DNA of 64,000 nucleotides from Polytrichum commune (GCA_950295325.1 OX485809.1:36213081-36277080); one strand, 5' to 3'; shown: positions 44,522 through 57,024, counted from the first letter of the stretch. Translations and numbers: made by a program. Notes: a model not told the origin generated them from the sequence alone.

Positions 44522-45357
44522 TTGGCTCTGTCTATAGGACAGAGACTATGCATCAACTTTTTCGTTTCAAGACACGGGTAGATCACTCCATTGTCAAGTT
44601 GAACACCACGTGCGGCCAAAAAAAATCTTCTTTTGGTAAGTTGCACCACCAAAATGGGTCAAAATTTTTTCAAAATTTTTTCATGAGTAGATATACACAG
44701 TACCTATGACATAGTTAAAAGTGGTAACTAAATTTGATGATTTGTTTTTTTCATAAAACATACCATTTCTAACTAGAATGACACAAAATTGAACTAAAAC
44801 AATTACTAAAAAAAAAAGATGACTAAAATTTTCAAAAAAGTATACAAAAGATACTATCAATGGTTATGTATATGTAGAAAAAATATAATGAATTTTAAAA
44901 TTATATATGGCATGTAATATAGGGGTAGCAAACTTTGTCTGCACGTGGCGTCAACTTGACAATGAAGTGACCTCCCCGTGTTTCAAGAGCAAATTTCCTA
45001 ACCACTTTGTGTTCACACTTGGACGTTACTTGTTCTTGTTATTTTGGTCCACTTTATGTAATGTGGATGTTAACTATAGTTTATATATATATATAGACAA
45101 GTGCTCCCTAAAATGAATTGAAAGAAATCTAGTTAACTATAGTTAATTTGGCAGTTCTTGATTATTTATTTTAAAAATTTCGGGTGATAAATGAGTAGCT
45201 TTAATCCTTGACCTATATTTGAGAAGAAGGTGCATAAAATCCAAGAAAGGTTTGGTATAGTGAATAGCCATGGATTGGCGTGAGCAAAGTAATCAGCTAC
45301 AATTGTAGTCTTTCATAGCAAAGGACAGAGCCTCAAGGTTCTACCGTTTTCTTGTTT
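44522..45357 (+). repeat. Dispersed repeat, copy B (interrupted)
   Basis: It is collinear with copy A at 19202-19640 once the 408-bp insertion at 44573-44980 is removed. It starts GGCTCTGTCTATAGGACAGA and ends GGTTCTACCGTTTTCTTGTT. It is preceded by a T-rich run at about 44479-44520. Confidence 0.78.
44573..44980. mobile_element. hAT-type MITE, 408 bp, 8-bp duplication
   Basis: It begins CACGGGTAGATCACTCCATT and ends AATGAAGTGACCTCCCCGTG. The inverted repeats extend about 40 bp to CACGTGC/GCACGTG. The target TTTCAAGA is duplicated at 44565-44572 and 44981-44988. The same target occurs once, uninterrupted, in copy A at about 19246-19253. A 9-bp reading (GTTTCAAGA) is also possible, which would suggest a Mutator-type element instead. 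Confidence 0.85.
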
Positions 45358-45454
45358 TTAACGTGTAAGAATTCGATATCCGTAAACTCAAGGAGCCACT
45401 TTACCTTTGCCAACCACACGGTCACGGGCCCTCAGTCCCGTGTGTGAAGTGGCC

Positions 45455-45650
45455 CTGATGACTGAAGCTCACACATTGACCCAGTCTAGCTTCTTATCCA
45501 TGCTGCCCCCCACCTATCTTCCGGATAAGACAAATCCCACTCCCACCATCCATGTGGAGGGGGGCGGGAAGCTTGTCATCTAGTGCATTTCGCCGACTTC
45601 GCCGGGCGCACTGGCGGAAGTGCGCCCTAATAAAGCCCCATTGAACGAAT
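45455..45650 (+). repeat. Isolated satellite unit beside the PYL gene
   Basis: CACATTGACCCAGTCTAGCT, TCTTATCCATGCTGCC, CCATGTGGAGGGGGGCGGG, TTGTCATCTAGTGCATTTCG and GTGCGCCCTAA follow the unit order of the array at 42000-43240, but with higher GC. Confidence 0.65.
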
Positions 45651-45699
45651 GACCCCCCCCCCGGGTAGGTTTATCCGCTGCCGCCTAAATCCGCTGCCA

Positions 45700-46940
45700 G
45701 CGCTGGGATGGTCGCCCCAGTGACTTCTCCCGCCTCGCCTCGCCTCGCCTCGCCTCGGTTGCCGGGCTCGCCCTCGACCGTGGCCCGCGCTCGCATCGCA
45801 TCGCATCGCAAGCAGCCAGCTGGGTGCTCGCGGATTTCGTCGCCCTCCGTCCCTCGGATTCCCCGCCTGCATCCACGGCCCCCCTTTCCGCCTTGCCATC
45901 TCCACACAAACCCGCGGAGGAGTGACGCGGCCGGCCAATCTACTTACGCAGCCATCCAAGTTCCATATCGACGACATCGCCACGCACCGCACCACCCACA
46001 GCTCCTCACGGATCTCCTCAGGTCCCTCCTCTCCCGCTTGTTAGCCTCCTTCCTAACTACTCGTCACATGTAGCCTTCAATCCAAGTCAGACTAGTCCGA
46101 ACGTACCCATCGATGATCGTATCTCGCCTTGTACTAAATTCACTTACGGCCCGCAACATCAACAACAGCAGCCACAGTTACATCGTATTAGAGCGGAGGG
46201 AGCGTTCCGGACTCTGCTAATCCCGAGCGAGCGTCCTTACAGACGGTGAGTGGTCCTCTCCGAGAGAGAGAGAGAGATTGGGGGGGGGGTTGTGCAAAGG
46301 GTAGCGACTTTCTAGTGATCTTGTTGAGCAACGCCAGATGCGCGCTGGTGGGTGATAAGTAGAGTTGGCCAAGTCGACTGGGGGAAAGGCATCCCTTCCG
46401 AATCTGCGAACTTGGATAAGAATATCGTTCTTGTAGTGTCCAAGGATTAAGTTCTTCTTGCGATCTTAAGCAAGGCCGGCCAGACGGGTGGTGTAGTAGG
46501 TAGAGTTCCAGGTGATCGGCGACGTGACGACTGGGTCATTCCGACGAGTCTGGTGACATAGTGAGAGCGTTCTTCCAGTGAGCAAGGCAGCAACATTCCA
46601 GCGAGCTTCAACAAGGCCAGACGGCTTGCGGGTAAGAGGTAGTGAGCAAGGAGCGAATCTTGCAGTGAGACTGAGCAGGGTTACAAGTGTTGGGGATTGA
46701 GTTGGTGAAGAAAACGACTGGTTCATTTCTTTCCGAATCTTCTATCTTAGAACATCGTGGAGGTCAAGTAGTTGACCTTGTAGTGGGATTGAGCAGGGTG
46801 GAATTGAGTTGAGGTGAGAGTTGGGGGTTGTGGAAGAAGCAGAAGAGAAATGATGAGTGGGTGAGGAGGCGGGGGTCTGCAGGTGGTTGCAATAAGGGTG
46901 ACGCTGGTGGAGGCGGAACTTGGGGGCTGAGTAGTGAGTG
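45700..46940 (+). promoter_or_regulatory. GC-rich upstream region of the PYL gene
   Basis: Base composition switches to GC- and CpG-rich here. It holds (CGCCT)n at about 45733-45757, (GCATC)n at about 45793-45809, a GA run at 46263-46276 and a good splice donor ACG/GTGAGT at 46240-46246, so a 5' leader intron is possible. An ACGTG core at 46519-46524 could be an ABA-response element. Long frames in this tract are compositional. The transcription start was not identified. Confidence 0.45.
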
Positions 46941-47585
46941 ATGGCGCAAGGAAGCATGAAGGGGCGGCAGGATTTCCAGGCGATGTTGGAAAGTAAGCAG
47001 GATCTGATATGTCGATACCACACGCATGAGCTGGAGGCGCATCAGTGTGGCTCCATCCTGCTACAACAGATCGACGTGCCCGTGGAGACGGTGTGGTCGG
47101 TAGTGCGGCGGTTCGACAAGCCGGAGGTATATAAGCAGTTCATCCAGGCTTGTCAGATCGTCGAGGGCGATGGCGGGGTGGGCAGTGTTCGTGAGCTTCA
47201 CTTGGTGACCAGTGTGCCAGCCACCACGAGCCTGGAGCGGCTGGACGTTCTGGACGACCAGGAGCACATCATCAGCTTCCGAGTGCTAGGGGGCGGACAC
47301 AGGTTGCAGAACTATTGGTCGGTCACGTCATTGCACGAGCACGAGATTGATGGGAAGGCCGGGACGTTGGTGTTTGAATCTTATGTGGTGGATATACCTG
47401 ATGGGAACACCAGGGAGGAGACTCACATGTTCATCGACACCGTTGTCCGGTGCAATTTGAGAGCGCTCTCCAGAGTGTCCCAGCAGCAGAAATCCAAGGC
47501 CGCGTTGTTGCCCCCGCAGCAAGATTCTTCTTCCAGCATCTCCCAAACTCATCAGGACAATGATCACCAGTTGAATCATCACTGA
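46941..47585 (+). CDS. PYR/PYL/RCAR ABA-receptor family protein with altered ligand and gate residues
   Basis: This is an intronless START/Bet v1-fold protein of 214 aa; family members bind ABA and then inhibit clade-A PP2C phosphatases in cytosol and nucleus. The start is the ATG at 46941, since TGA lies in frame two codons upstream. Family landmarks are TVWSVVRRFDKPEVYK (50-65), the latch HRL at 120-122 (GGGHRLQNY), Glu146 in VFESYVVD, Asn172 in VVRCNLRAL and the phosphorylatable Ser97 after the gate. There are two departures. The lysine that contacts the ABA carboxylate (K59 of PYR1, in HFIKSC) is Gln69 here (QFIQAC). The gate loop SGLPA is TSVPA (90-94). Arabidopsis PYL13, which also has Gln at the lysine position, is known not to respond to ABA. 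The C-terminal tail (180-214) is Gln/Ser/His-rich and longer than usual. With no stops or frameshifts it looks like a live gene. Reduced or absent ABA response is inference. Confidence 0.93.
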   Translation: MAQGSMKGRQDFQAMLESKQDLICRYHTHELEAHQCGSILLQQIDVPVETVWSVVRRFDKPEVYKQFIQACQIVEGDGGVGSVRELHLVTSVPATTSLERLDVLDDQEHIISFRVLGGGHRLQNYWSVTSLHEHEIDGKAGTLVFESYVVDIPDGNTREETHMFIDTVVRCNLRALSRVSQQQKSKAALLPPQQDSSSSISQTHQDNDHQLNHH

Positions 47586-50080
47586 TGTACATTAGACCAA
47601 GCATCGGATGCTTTACAATCCATTCCGGGCACATTGAGCTATGTGGCGAGATAAATTGATGGGCTATGGCGCAGATGACCCTTTGGAATGGATCCTTGTA
47701 TTTTAAAATTCTCCGGTCAAAATCTCCCCGGATCCAGCTTTTCCATCGAAGAGCTGGGTCAATCTTCTGTTGAATAATTGTGTTGGGCGAAACCGGCCAA
47801 TTCAAGCTCCCCTCCTCCTCTGGTCATCAGTGCTCGCAAGAGTGCTGCATTTATTTTCTGAACTTTCTGTTGGTGACGAGTTCATCAGCCTCACAAATCG
47901 CTGTCTCCTCAGCGTCTACCTCAACTTAAGTAGCCAGCCAGGGAATTTGTTGCCTCTCTCAGTCTCGTTGCTACCACAGATAAGTTTGTCACTCCTGGCA
48001 CACCAGGTTTTTAGCTCTTCATCTTGTGACAAACATGACAAGCGTGAAGCTCGTCAGACGGTTTCACAACTAAAGAGTTCACTAAATTTGAGTTCTCCTA
48101 GGATTGTTTCCAGTAAGTGTAAAACAAAATGACTGGGGAACAATGATCATTTGCACTTTGGATCTCGCTTTCAATGTTCTGCAAATTGTACTAGGCTCAT
48201 CAAAATGAAGCACTATACTGCTCTTTCTCAAGCTCAAGCTTGTCGACTTGGTCGGATATCTATGTCCACTTTTGTCTCGTGGACGGATCTGGCACCCTGG
48301 TTGGAGGATCCAATTTTTTGTGTTTCAAAACCTGCAAAGACTTGCTTCGCACCCTCTGTTGTGGAGTTCTTCTCTGGAAGTTGTTACATCTTGTACTTAG
48401 TAAGCCAGCCAGTCGCTGTCAGAAGACTATGTAGGAGTTCATATACGGAGTGGACTTTCATGAGGTGTAAGCGACTATCGAGGGTGAGAGGCCGTTGATG
48501 AGTATCAAATCCAATTCTGTTCGCAAGTCTGAATTTGGGAAATCTGTGAATGCATGGCATCAGTAGTAGAGCTTATCGGGAATCTGAAGGGGCGGTCGGC
48601 AGCCTTTAAGATGTGACGTGGAGATGAATCTTGAAAAAAAGTGTGACCTGAAGAAGGTGAAGATTTTTTTTGATTCCCCTCAAGGTATCAGACTCTCACT
48701 CATTTCCTCCCAAACTCATCCATTGTGATTCATGTGAATAGTATCCTGCTCTTGAGAATATCCTATCAAGCAGGGTTGTCTCACACCATTGTCTCACACT
48801 CCCTTCTATGAGTTCTTACTTTTGTTGGCCGCGCACAAATGTGAGGCATCAGTTTCTTGTAATTTGTGGTTCTGGAACGTTCCAAACCATGATACGATGA
48901 GTCAATTTCAAGTTTGCGAAGATTCTTCAAATCTGGTCTCCATGCTCTACGAGAGGCATTTTTCCTTGTCATTGCTCCACGGTTCTGTAGAATTCTCATC
49001 CAGATGAGAGTGCAACTCATACCCTGTTCTCACAAAAGTTACGCATCACTTTAATGCAGGCTGTGTGGTGAGCTGAGATGTAAAATTGAATTCGGTAGAG
49101 GCCCCTAACCGGGATCCAATTCTAGAAGAAGAGCAGATGGCGAGATGAAGTAATGAAATCATCCCCGTGGATGGCTTTGGGTTGCACTGCACTAGATGAT
49201 TATGGAGTAAGCCAAAGTTACACAGTTGAGCAAGGCAACTAGGTGAACCTGAGCAAGTGGAATGTGTATAAGAACTCGGTCACGTGCGCAGGTATAATGC
49301 TCAAGAAACTGGAAACACTGTTCCTTCTGTAAGCTCCGACACTGGGGAATAAAGTATGACAATTGTACTTGACATCCTCTACTCTGATAGTCCTCCATGT
49401 GCCCTCTTGGTTCGGTATGGAGTTGAATGGTTTTATTTCTATGTCCCTTTGCATGATAGAAGTTTTAATCCATCACCAAGGTTGTCAAGAGTGAGTTTGT
49501 GGACAAGGATACAAATGGTGACTATATTGATATCAAACCCACAATGTCCTACACATCTTTTTGATATTGACTCTGCAAGAGATTGTGTAAGTAGCTTGTG
49601 TTGATGGTAACTTCACTTGGGGAGCCCCAACCCTAATTCCTCACGAGAAGGTTGGTGATAGTGCATCAAAAGTTACTTGTTTTCAGAATTTGTTGCAGTC
49701 GATGTGCAAACACGTCTGATTTTTATACTGAACAATTTTGTCCACCTGCATTATTCCATTACTATTGGAATTTAGATTCTAGTGCTTTCAAGATTTGTGT
49801 GTCAATGAGAGGCATCTACACAGGTACTTGCCCACCTTGAAATCCTTTCTCTTAATTTTTCAGCATCGGGTCTGTCATGCTAGCACTTCAAAATAAAAAT
49901 TGTGTTCACAGGATAAATCTCCATGTGTCGATTTCAAATTGTATTGAACATCTTTGACACTGTTATTGTTGGCTACAATGGTGACAAGCAGCAAAATTGT
50001 GTTTCAGAGCCTAGTGGGCCAGAATGCAGTTTGGTTTCCTGACACCTCCTGAAGGGGAGTCCACACATGATTGAAAATAC
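47586..50080. other. Downstream of PYL: no second gene recognised
   Basis: The first few hundred bases probably hold the PYL 3' UTR. Frames of 60-124 codons occur but none shows a recognisable domain. Confidence 0.4.
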
Positions 50081-50081
50081 T

Positions 50082-50383
50082 GGTTTCGAAACGGAGTTTG
50101 GTAAGCCAAGGTAAAAGGATTTGGGTCTTGACATGTGCTTGACTTTGAGGAGTTTTGGTTTCAAGGTGGTCCCTTTTTTGTTTGGTTAAATCCGTCCATT
50201 TCCAACTCCGATAAGAAATAGAGGTTTTAAGCCTTGCAAAAATGTAGTCTTGAATTAGAGTTGAAAATGGGTGATTCTATGTAATAAAAGATGAACCAAC
50301 TTTGAAACCAAACTTCTCGAAGTTAAGCACATGTCAAAATCGAAACGCTTTTACCTTGGCTTACCAAACTTCACTTCAAAACC
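50082..50383. mobile_element. Foldback MITE, 302 bp
   Basis: GTTTGGTAAGCCAAGGTAAA near 50096 is inverted at about 50350-50371. The arms run on imperfectly through GACATGTGCTT / AAGCACATGTC and GGTTTCAA / TTGAAACC, about 80 bp each. A target duplication is not clear. Confidence 0.75.
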
Positions 50384-50580
50384 GGAGTTCTTGAACATGT
50401 GTGTTGTCCACATGAGAGGGAAATGATTCAACCCTATTTAAACTCACTAGACCCAAATTTAGGGGTTAATTTAGCTAAAATAATAACCCCGCTAGAATGG
50501 CCACAAACGTTTTGACATGACCTTAAAGGGAGGTGACATGAAAAACGTGGCAGCATAATTTCTACGATGATATTCATTAT

Positions 50581-50822
50581 GATAACCAGTACTTAAAAAA
50601 CTATATACATAACCAGATTATGATATGAATTGTGGTCAGGTTGTAAGAGTGCCACACCAGCTACAAGAAGGAAAAAGTGGGAAAGGAATTGGGGATGGGC
50701 AATATGATAACCAATACTTGAAATTATATATATTACCAAATTATGATATAAATTGTGGTCAGGTTGTAAGAGTTCCACACCAGCTACAAGAAGGAAAGGA
50801 ATTGGGGATGGGCGATCATAAA
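50581..50822 (+). repeat. 124-bp tandem duplication
   Basis: GATAACCA(G/A)TACTT is followed by AATTGTGGTCAGGTTGTAAG and CACACCAGCTACAAGAAGGA, then GGAATTGGGGATGGGC. It starts at 50581 and again at 50705. Confidence 0.85.
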
Positions 50823-53323
50823 AAGCACCGGGGGGATCGTGTGACCTAGATTTCCTTGTTTTTGTGCTGAAATCACCCATCCTAGACCTACTCATAGCTC
50901 ACAAAGATCTGCTCGTGCTGTATATGTAGGCCCATGTTCTGTGGCTTCTGGGTGATGAAAATCACTTGTTCGTACTGCACTCCCCGCATTCCTTGCCTGT
51001 AAAGCTAGGTACAGTTTCTGCCACTAGTTGGAAGGCGGAGCCCGAATTTCAAGAGACAAATCCCCCACAGGTCTACTCAAAAATTATAAAATCCTTGCTC
51101 ATTCACAAAGCCTCAATTCAAGATGATTTGGCTACAATTCACAAGACACCAATCAATCACAAATAACAACTCATCTATTATAAGTCAAGTGATATTTTTG
51201 AGATCTTATTATCTATGTTTAGTGGAAAACAAGGAGTTCAAAAAATATTCCCTGACAACTATGAACCGAATTTCGTTTTGATGGCTAGCTTTGTAGTGAT
51301 CAATTAGTATGATTTGACTCAGATTATTTGGGTCAACAAGAACACATTGTTTGCCATTCTATTTGATTGAAGGTAGGCAATACCCCTCTACCCTACTTAA
51401 GAGCAAGGGATCTTGACCGGTCTTTGATAAATGGACCATTTTCAAAACAATGTAACTCCCACAATGTTCTTGTCCATACAATGATGTTCCTAACCAAGAA
51501 ATGAAGCTCAAAGGAGAGTTCATGTTTTGAATCACTTTGGAAAATAGGGTCTAAGGTAGGGTCTAAGGGAGGGTCTAATTCAAGGGTTGAGTTTGCCTCA
51601 AATTGCTTCAAAGTGGTGTCCTATGTTCTTGGACCGTGGACCCCCATCTAAAGTGCCCCTTAGATATTGGTGCAAACACATCCTTTGACCATCTAATCTT
51701 CATCCATGGCCAAATTCTCATGAGAGACGAAATAGATAGATGGATAGATAGGTACATATGCACATATATACACATGTATACATACACATACACATACACA
51801 TACACACAAACATATATACTATGGGTATCAAATTTACCTTTTGTTTCTTGGGGGTGAATGTCAATGTACTTGAAAATTTTAGATCACTCTTGATGCTAAG
51901 GAGATTGGAACCCTCTAACACCAACAAGTTGTTTCATGCAAGCACTTGTATGTGAAAGCCAACTTCATAATGAAGATTAAAGTGGAAAAAAATATGTCAA
52001 TTTCAATTACACCTCTTACTAATTCCAGTTGCACTTTTGAGTATTGCTCAAATCAAAGCCAAATCATGTTTCTAGTTTTTGAGCACATAAGAATCTCCAT
52101 GTGGTGTGGAGTTAAGCTAGGACTAAGCATGAGAGTGAGAACGAGCATGAGCATGGGCCTATTTCCGTGGGACATAGGGCCTATATATATACATGTTCAT
52201 GAAAAAATTGAGGTGACACAAGGAGTTCATATTTTCTGGGGTTGCTTAGGAATTTTTTTGGGAGAGGAGCCGTATAATGGGCAACTATAATGTATGGTTC
52301 TATGAAGGGGAGGGGGGGGGGCGTCCCTCAGTGTGGTCAATACTTGATAATGTTAGGCAGCAAAGCTGCCCAAAAAATTTCCAAGGCTGAATGCATTGTG
52401 GTTGGGTGGTTTTGCAAATTTTCATTCATAGACACCAAAAGACTAGCTATGTTATTACTTGGAGCAGTCTCGGTTACTATGCATGACTCTTGGCTAGGTG
52501 GTATAATATGTTTTCTTACACTTTTGATATTTTGACATGCGTCCAAAAGTGAATGGACTTGAACTCATAATCCTAAGGATGATGGACAACACTTCATGCT
52601 AGTTAAGTTACATGGTTAGGGTCTTGTTGATGTATGGTTTATAGTCGTGAGAGATTCCATTGTACACCACATGTGCAACAACAAACAATACACTTTCCGT
52701 ATCAATCAAAATAATGTTCACAATATGGGAAGGTGTTGTGTATACATTGTTTGTAGGTGAAGTTACATGACACAAATAACAAAATTGCCATACATTCAAC
52801 ATCTCCAACACTAACGTCCAAAACTAAGCTCCCCAACATTATACTCTAGCAATACTTCAACACCCATTTAGGAAAAATTGTCATAAATGCACATTGATTC
52901 AATATGCCCACATACTTCCAAACAAAGAATATCAAGACCCATTTGACATATGCAAAAACAAAAACATTGCATGAGCCCCCTTTTTCAAGCATGAGAACAT
53001 GCGCCAACAATCTACATAAATTCATTTGAACTACATTAGAGATTGTGAACTTGGCATACATGAACACACAATATTGGTGTTGAATGGTAATACAATTGTA
53101 CGCATAAACACAAGTATTTTTCCAAAATTTGTTTTGTGATTGTCAAAATTGCCAATTACATGTTTTATAGGATTTAAATTCACATCAATGGCAATAGTTT
53201 CACGAACACATTGCACATCAAAAATAGTCAATTTGCATGTAAACTACAAGCTTCCCAACTACACATTGATTCAAAGTTTGTGCAGTACATCATTGGATTG
53301 TGAGACAACAATTTTGCAAGTTG
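50823..53323. other. Interval without a recognisable gene
   Basis: It includes a GATA/CACATA microsatellite (about 51729-51813) and a G-run (52303-52321). No frame resembles a known protein. Confidence 0.4.
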
Positions 53324-56300
53324 TTATTCACTCCATATAGGACTATGGATGCAAATGTCACTATGTAGATTTGTTCTAAACACAACCATAAACATGTGAT
53401 AGAAATGCTTGCATGAAGTGTATTTAGCTGTGCCACCAATACTACCTGAGTGCATCCCTTGGTAATTGGGACAACTACATCTAGAATATTGATTGATTAT
53501 CATCACATCCTCTACAGTTGGTCTGGCAATGTTTTGGATGGTGACCATGTAAACTTTGTCAACATTGGGAGGGTTCAGCATCCTCTTCACAATGTTCAAA
53601 GACATGACACGCCCAAGATTCATCTTTAGGTAGTGGTTTTTAGTTGGTTTGAAGTGCCTTATTCTCTTGCCTTTGCAAGTTGTGGGATAGCCCACAAGGT
53701 AGTCATTTGCTGCACCTTCAAGAGTAGGAGACAATGCTTGACCAAATCTTTGCAATTTAAATCCTACATCCTCCAAAGTAAAAAATCTTTGCATTTGTTT
53801 GGTGTGTGACATTCTTCACAACCCAAGTGTTGCGCACCTCTCCATGAGGAGTGCCCGCAGTACCATGGGCACAAGGGGGACCCTCGAGTGACGCCTGGGA
53901 CTTGTGGCATCATAGGTGAGAGGGCCCAAGTTATCCTAGTTTGGGTGAAGACCCTAGGCATTGAGAACGCCTCCCACCCATGGAGATTAGGAGTCATGAG
54001 GGTAAGGCCATTTGCATCAAGTATCTTATGGTGTTCAAATTTTAGAATGCTCAAGAACTCCCCAATCAGAGGTGTGAGCTAGAAGATATGGCAATTTGAG
54101 TGTGGCGCTGCCTAGGGACAATGCCCTGGGACAGCAGTGACCTGGGAGTGGCGCCCATGATTGCTGAGATTAGAACAGCCATAACTTCCTCAATACTTTC
54201 CTGAATGGGGCAGGTGAGGAGTCTATCGGCATCTACCCAAAGATACGACCGATTGACCGAGCGACCCCACCCGAAGTATACTTGGCGACTATGCTTTGGG
54301 TTGTTGTAGTATTGCTCCGGCAACACAATGATCACCTTAAGATTGGAGATGGAAGTCCACATCTAATCATTGGCTACCTACTTAAGAGTGAGTCCCGAAT
54401 GCATGTGTAGGAGCATTTGGTGACCAAGCCATGAGCTTGGAGGTCCGCCGTATGGGGAGCTAATCATGCATGTGTGTGGGATGTGCAGGTTAGCGTTGGT
54501 GACACTTGCTAGAGTTGCAAAGCGGTTAAGATAAGTTAAGGGGAGCTAGCAAGGGTTGCAACACCAAGTCTCCAACAATACGAGTTTGAAGACAACATAA
54601 GGATGAACGGTATTCCTAATGCACAATTGAATATTGCCAAGGCAATATTACATAAACTTTTGCCTAGCCTCCTTCATATTTGTAAGCTTAAAATGACCTT
54701 TGAAGCATGATGCAAGAATCTTTGAGCCTATTTTGTTGGAGCACCCTGCCTATGTAGAACTCTAGATAGCAGAGTAAACCACTGTGACTTGCGACCTATC
54801 CTTGCAATGTGCCAACACATAGGGAAAAATTTGATCTCCAATACCTAGCCAAGATGGGGGCTCGATGGCAATTGGCGCAACACAATCCTCGGCAATTTTG
54901 GAGTGCTAAAATTGACTCTGTCTAGACAATGAGACTCATTGGGAGAACCCAAGTGATAATTTTTTTTGCACTTGATGGATCCAAAACGTTCTCCACCTTC
55001 TAAATAAGGGAGTCTATCACAAAACTCATATACATGCTTGTCTATCCCTAGGGCAAGGGATACAAGGGGTCCTTGACGATGAGCAACACGTAGGAGCAAG
55101 TTCAACCTATGAGGACCTTTCCCTTTTTTACCACTCTCTAGGAATTGACAATACCAAGAGATTTGTACGATGCCCTTGTCAAGTCATCAAACTTTGCATC
55201 AATGAGGTCGATGTCTTTTTTCCCGGACATCTACAATCATGCGTTATTTTTACTTTCCGACAAATTGCAGGTTAGCATATCTGCAATGTTTGGCAATGTC
55301 ATATCTTGCATCCAAAAATCAAGAACCATTCCACTAGACATCATGAATACTATATACAATAAGATTAACAATACATGTGTGAAACATGAAAACCAAAAAC
55401 ATGAGCAATGTAGATTCCCGATCTTGACTTTACAAACCAAAGATGACAATCCAATCAATGATGAAGAAATAAAAATGCACAATCGAAAATATGACTTACA
55501 AAGAGAATGAAGGATGCCCACTAATGGACATGGTAGTGCCAAAACATGAGCCATTCCAACATGTTGGCCTCTCATTGAGGACTGCAAGCCCTGATATCTC
55601 TATCCTCTGCTGGAACTTATGGCAATTCACATCACACTCATCCAATGTCTCGGACTCCTTGTGTGCATAAGCAAGTGAATCAAACTCCTCGTAGAAGCGT
55701 TTCTTGATATGAACTTTCTTATGCTTCTTTAAGGATTGGACCCAATGAAATTCACAAGTCCCTCTCCGTGCCTTTCATTGGTTCATTAGGATTCCCATTG
55801 TCAAACACCCTACTGACACCAATCAAATTTGCTTTTGCATTGTCGGCCATAAATCCACAGAATGATATGTTATTGACTCCATGTTTTTTCATATGCTCTA
55901 CTATGCCAAACCACAACAAATAATGGCTACTAGAATACTTTGATGCATGTCATAGATGACAATTGTCATGATCCGTTGAAAATCTGGACCATAGATGTGA
56001 CATGCCATCGTTGTCCAATCTTTGATTCTCTTGGCATGATCAAAAAAATCCAAGCCCCTTCCAAGGATCCACCTGCTTCATCAAAGGTAGTTGCACTTTT
56101 CCCCTTGTGTCACCAATATCTCCAATGACATCCAAGATTTTGAAACGACCAAAACAATAAGAGATACCGTCCCACCTGGTGCTTTGGAAACCTCCTCCCA
56201 CACTAGGTTTCTCACTATGTCAACTATGTTTGTGCCTTCCTTGAGGCAATTAGTTGTACATGATAAGTAATATGCATAGATGCCCGTATGATATTCTGTT

Positions 56301-57024
56301 TGAAATGGACAATGTAGTACACTTTTGCAAGACACAAAGCAATACACCTAGGCTTACACTTGTAATATTGACAAGTAAGTGTGCACTTCGTCTCCAACAC
56401 TAACCTAGTGGATGGTGGATTGGTAGAATTCCCATCCCAGTACGTTGAATTTGGACGGCCATCATGACAAAGATATGAACAACCGCTATTAGGACACACC
56501 AAATGACCCACACATGTTGTACACTGGAAGCGAAGATCATTGTTGTTGTGAATGTTTGTAGTCTTAGTAACTGTCCATATGTGACCATCGTACCTCCGAT
56601 CCATACCTTGAAGGAGATTTATATAGCCACATGGCACAACGATGACATGTGGCAACTCATAAATGACATTTCCATTGAAATGACGAGGAAGAAATTACAT
56701 AAATTTAAAGGCTAGAGTATCAAAGCCAATGTGTCGAATAAAATTGGAGCAGCTTGGCCTATGACATAAATCCTTCAAGATATTAACAATGTAAGTAATG
56801 ATCTCACATTCGTCAACAACAACAAATAATGGTGTACATGGTGATTTGGGCAAACCGTGAAGATTCTTCAAGATGGATTTATCTTGGCGAGTGGAAGTGG
56901 GTGGATTACAAAAAAAACATATTATCATCAAAGTCATGTGTTGTGGACGGAGAGGTAGGAACAATAGTAGCACTAGATAGACCAAGAACCTAAAGCACTG
57001 TAGGATGACAAATTCCCACCACAT
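53324..57024 (-). pseudogene. MULE (Mutator-like) transposase with SWIM finger, multiply frameshifted
   Basis: On the minus strand, in gene order, the pieces are as follows. 57024-56695 is an N-terminal piece (YIVNILKDLCHRPSC). 56655-56224 contains MDRRYDGHIWTVTKT and Cys-rich LRFQCTTCVGHLVC, LTCQYYKCKPRC. About 55975-55560 is the catalytic core, with YDM (Asp codon at 55949-55951), FCGFMADNAKAN (Asp at 55842-55844) and ERTCEFHW (broken by one extra G in the GGG near 55760). 53812-53324 ends in a SWIM zinc finger (CSC...CKHFYHMF). MULE transposases carry an MULE DDE domain followed by SWIM, as seen here. At least three frame changes and several stops break it. The block 53815-54840 between core and SWIM may be a later insertion; I could not define its ends. 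Terminal repeats were not found. Confidence 0.75.

Noticed and set aside
45627-46073. Overlapping frames of 74-122 codons on both strands upstream of PYL
   Set aside because: They follow from GC-rich CGCCT and GCATC repeats lacking stops; no protein-like motif and they sit in the presumed leader or promoter.
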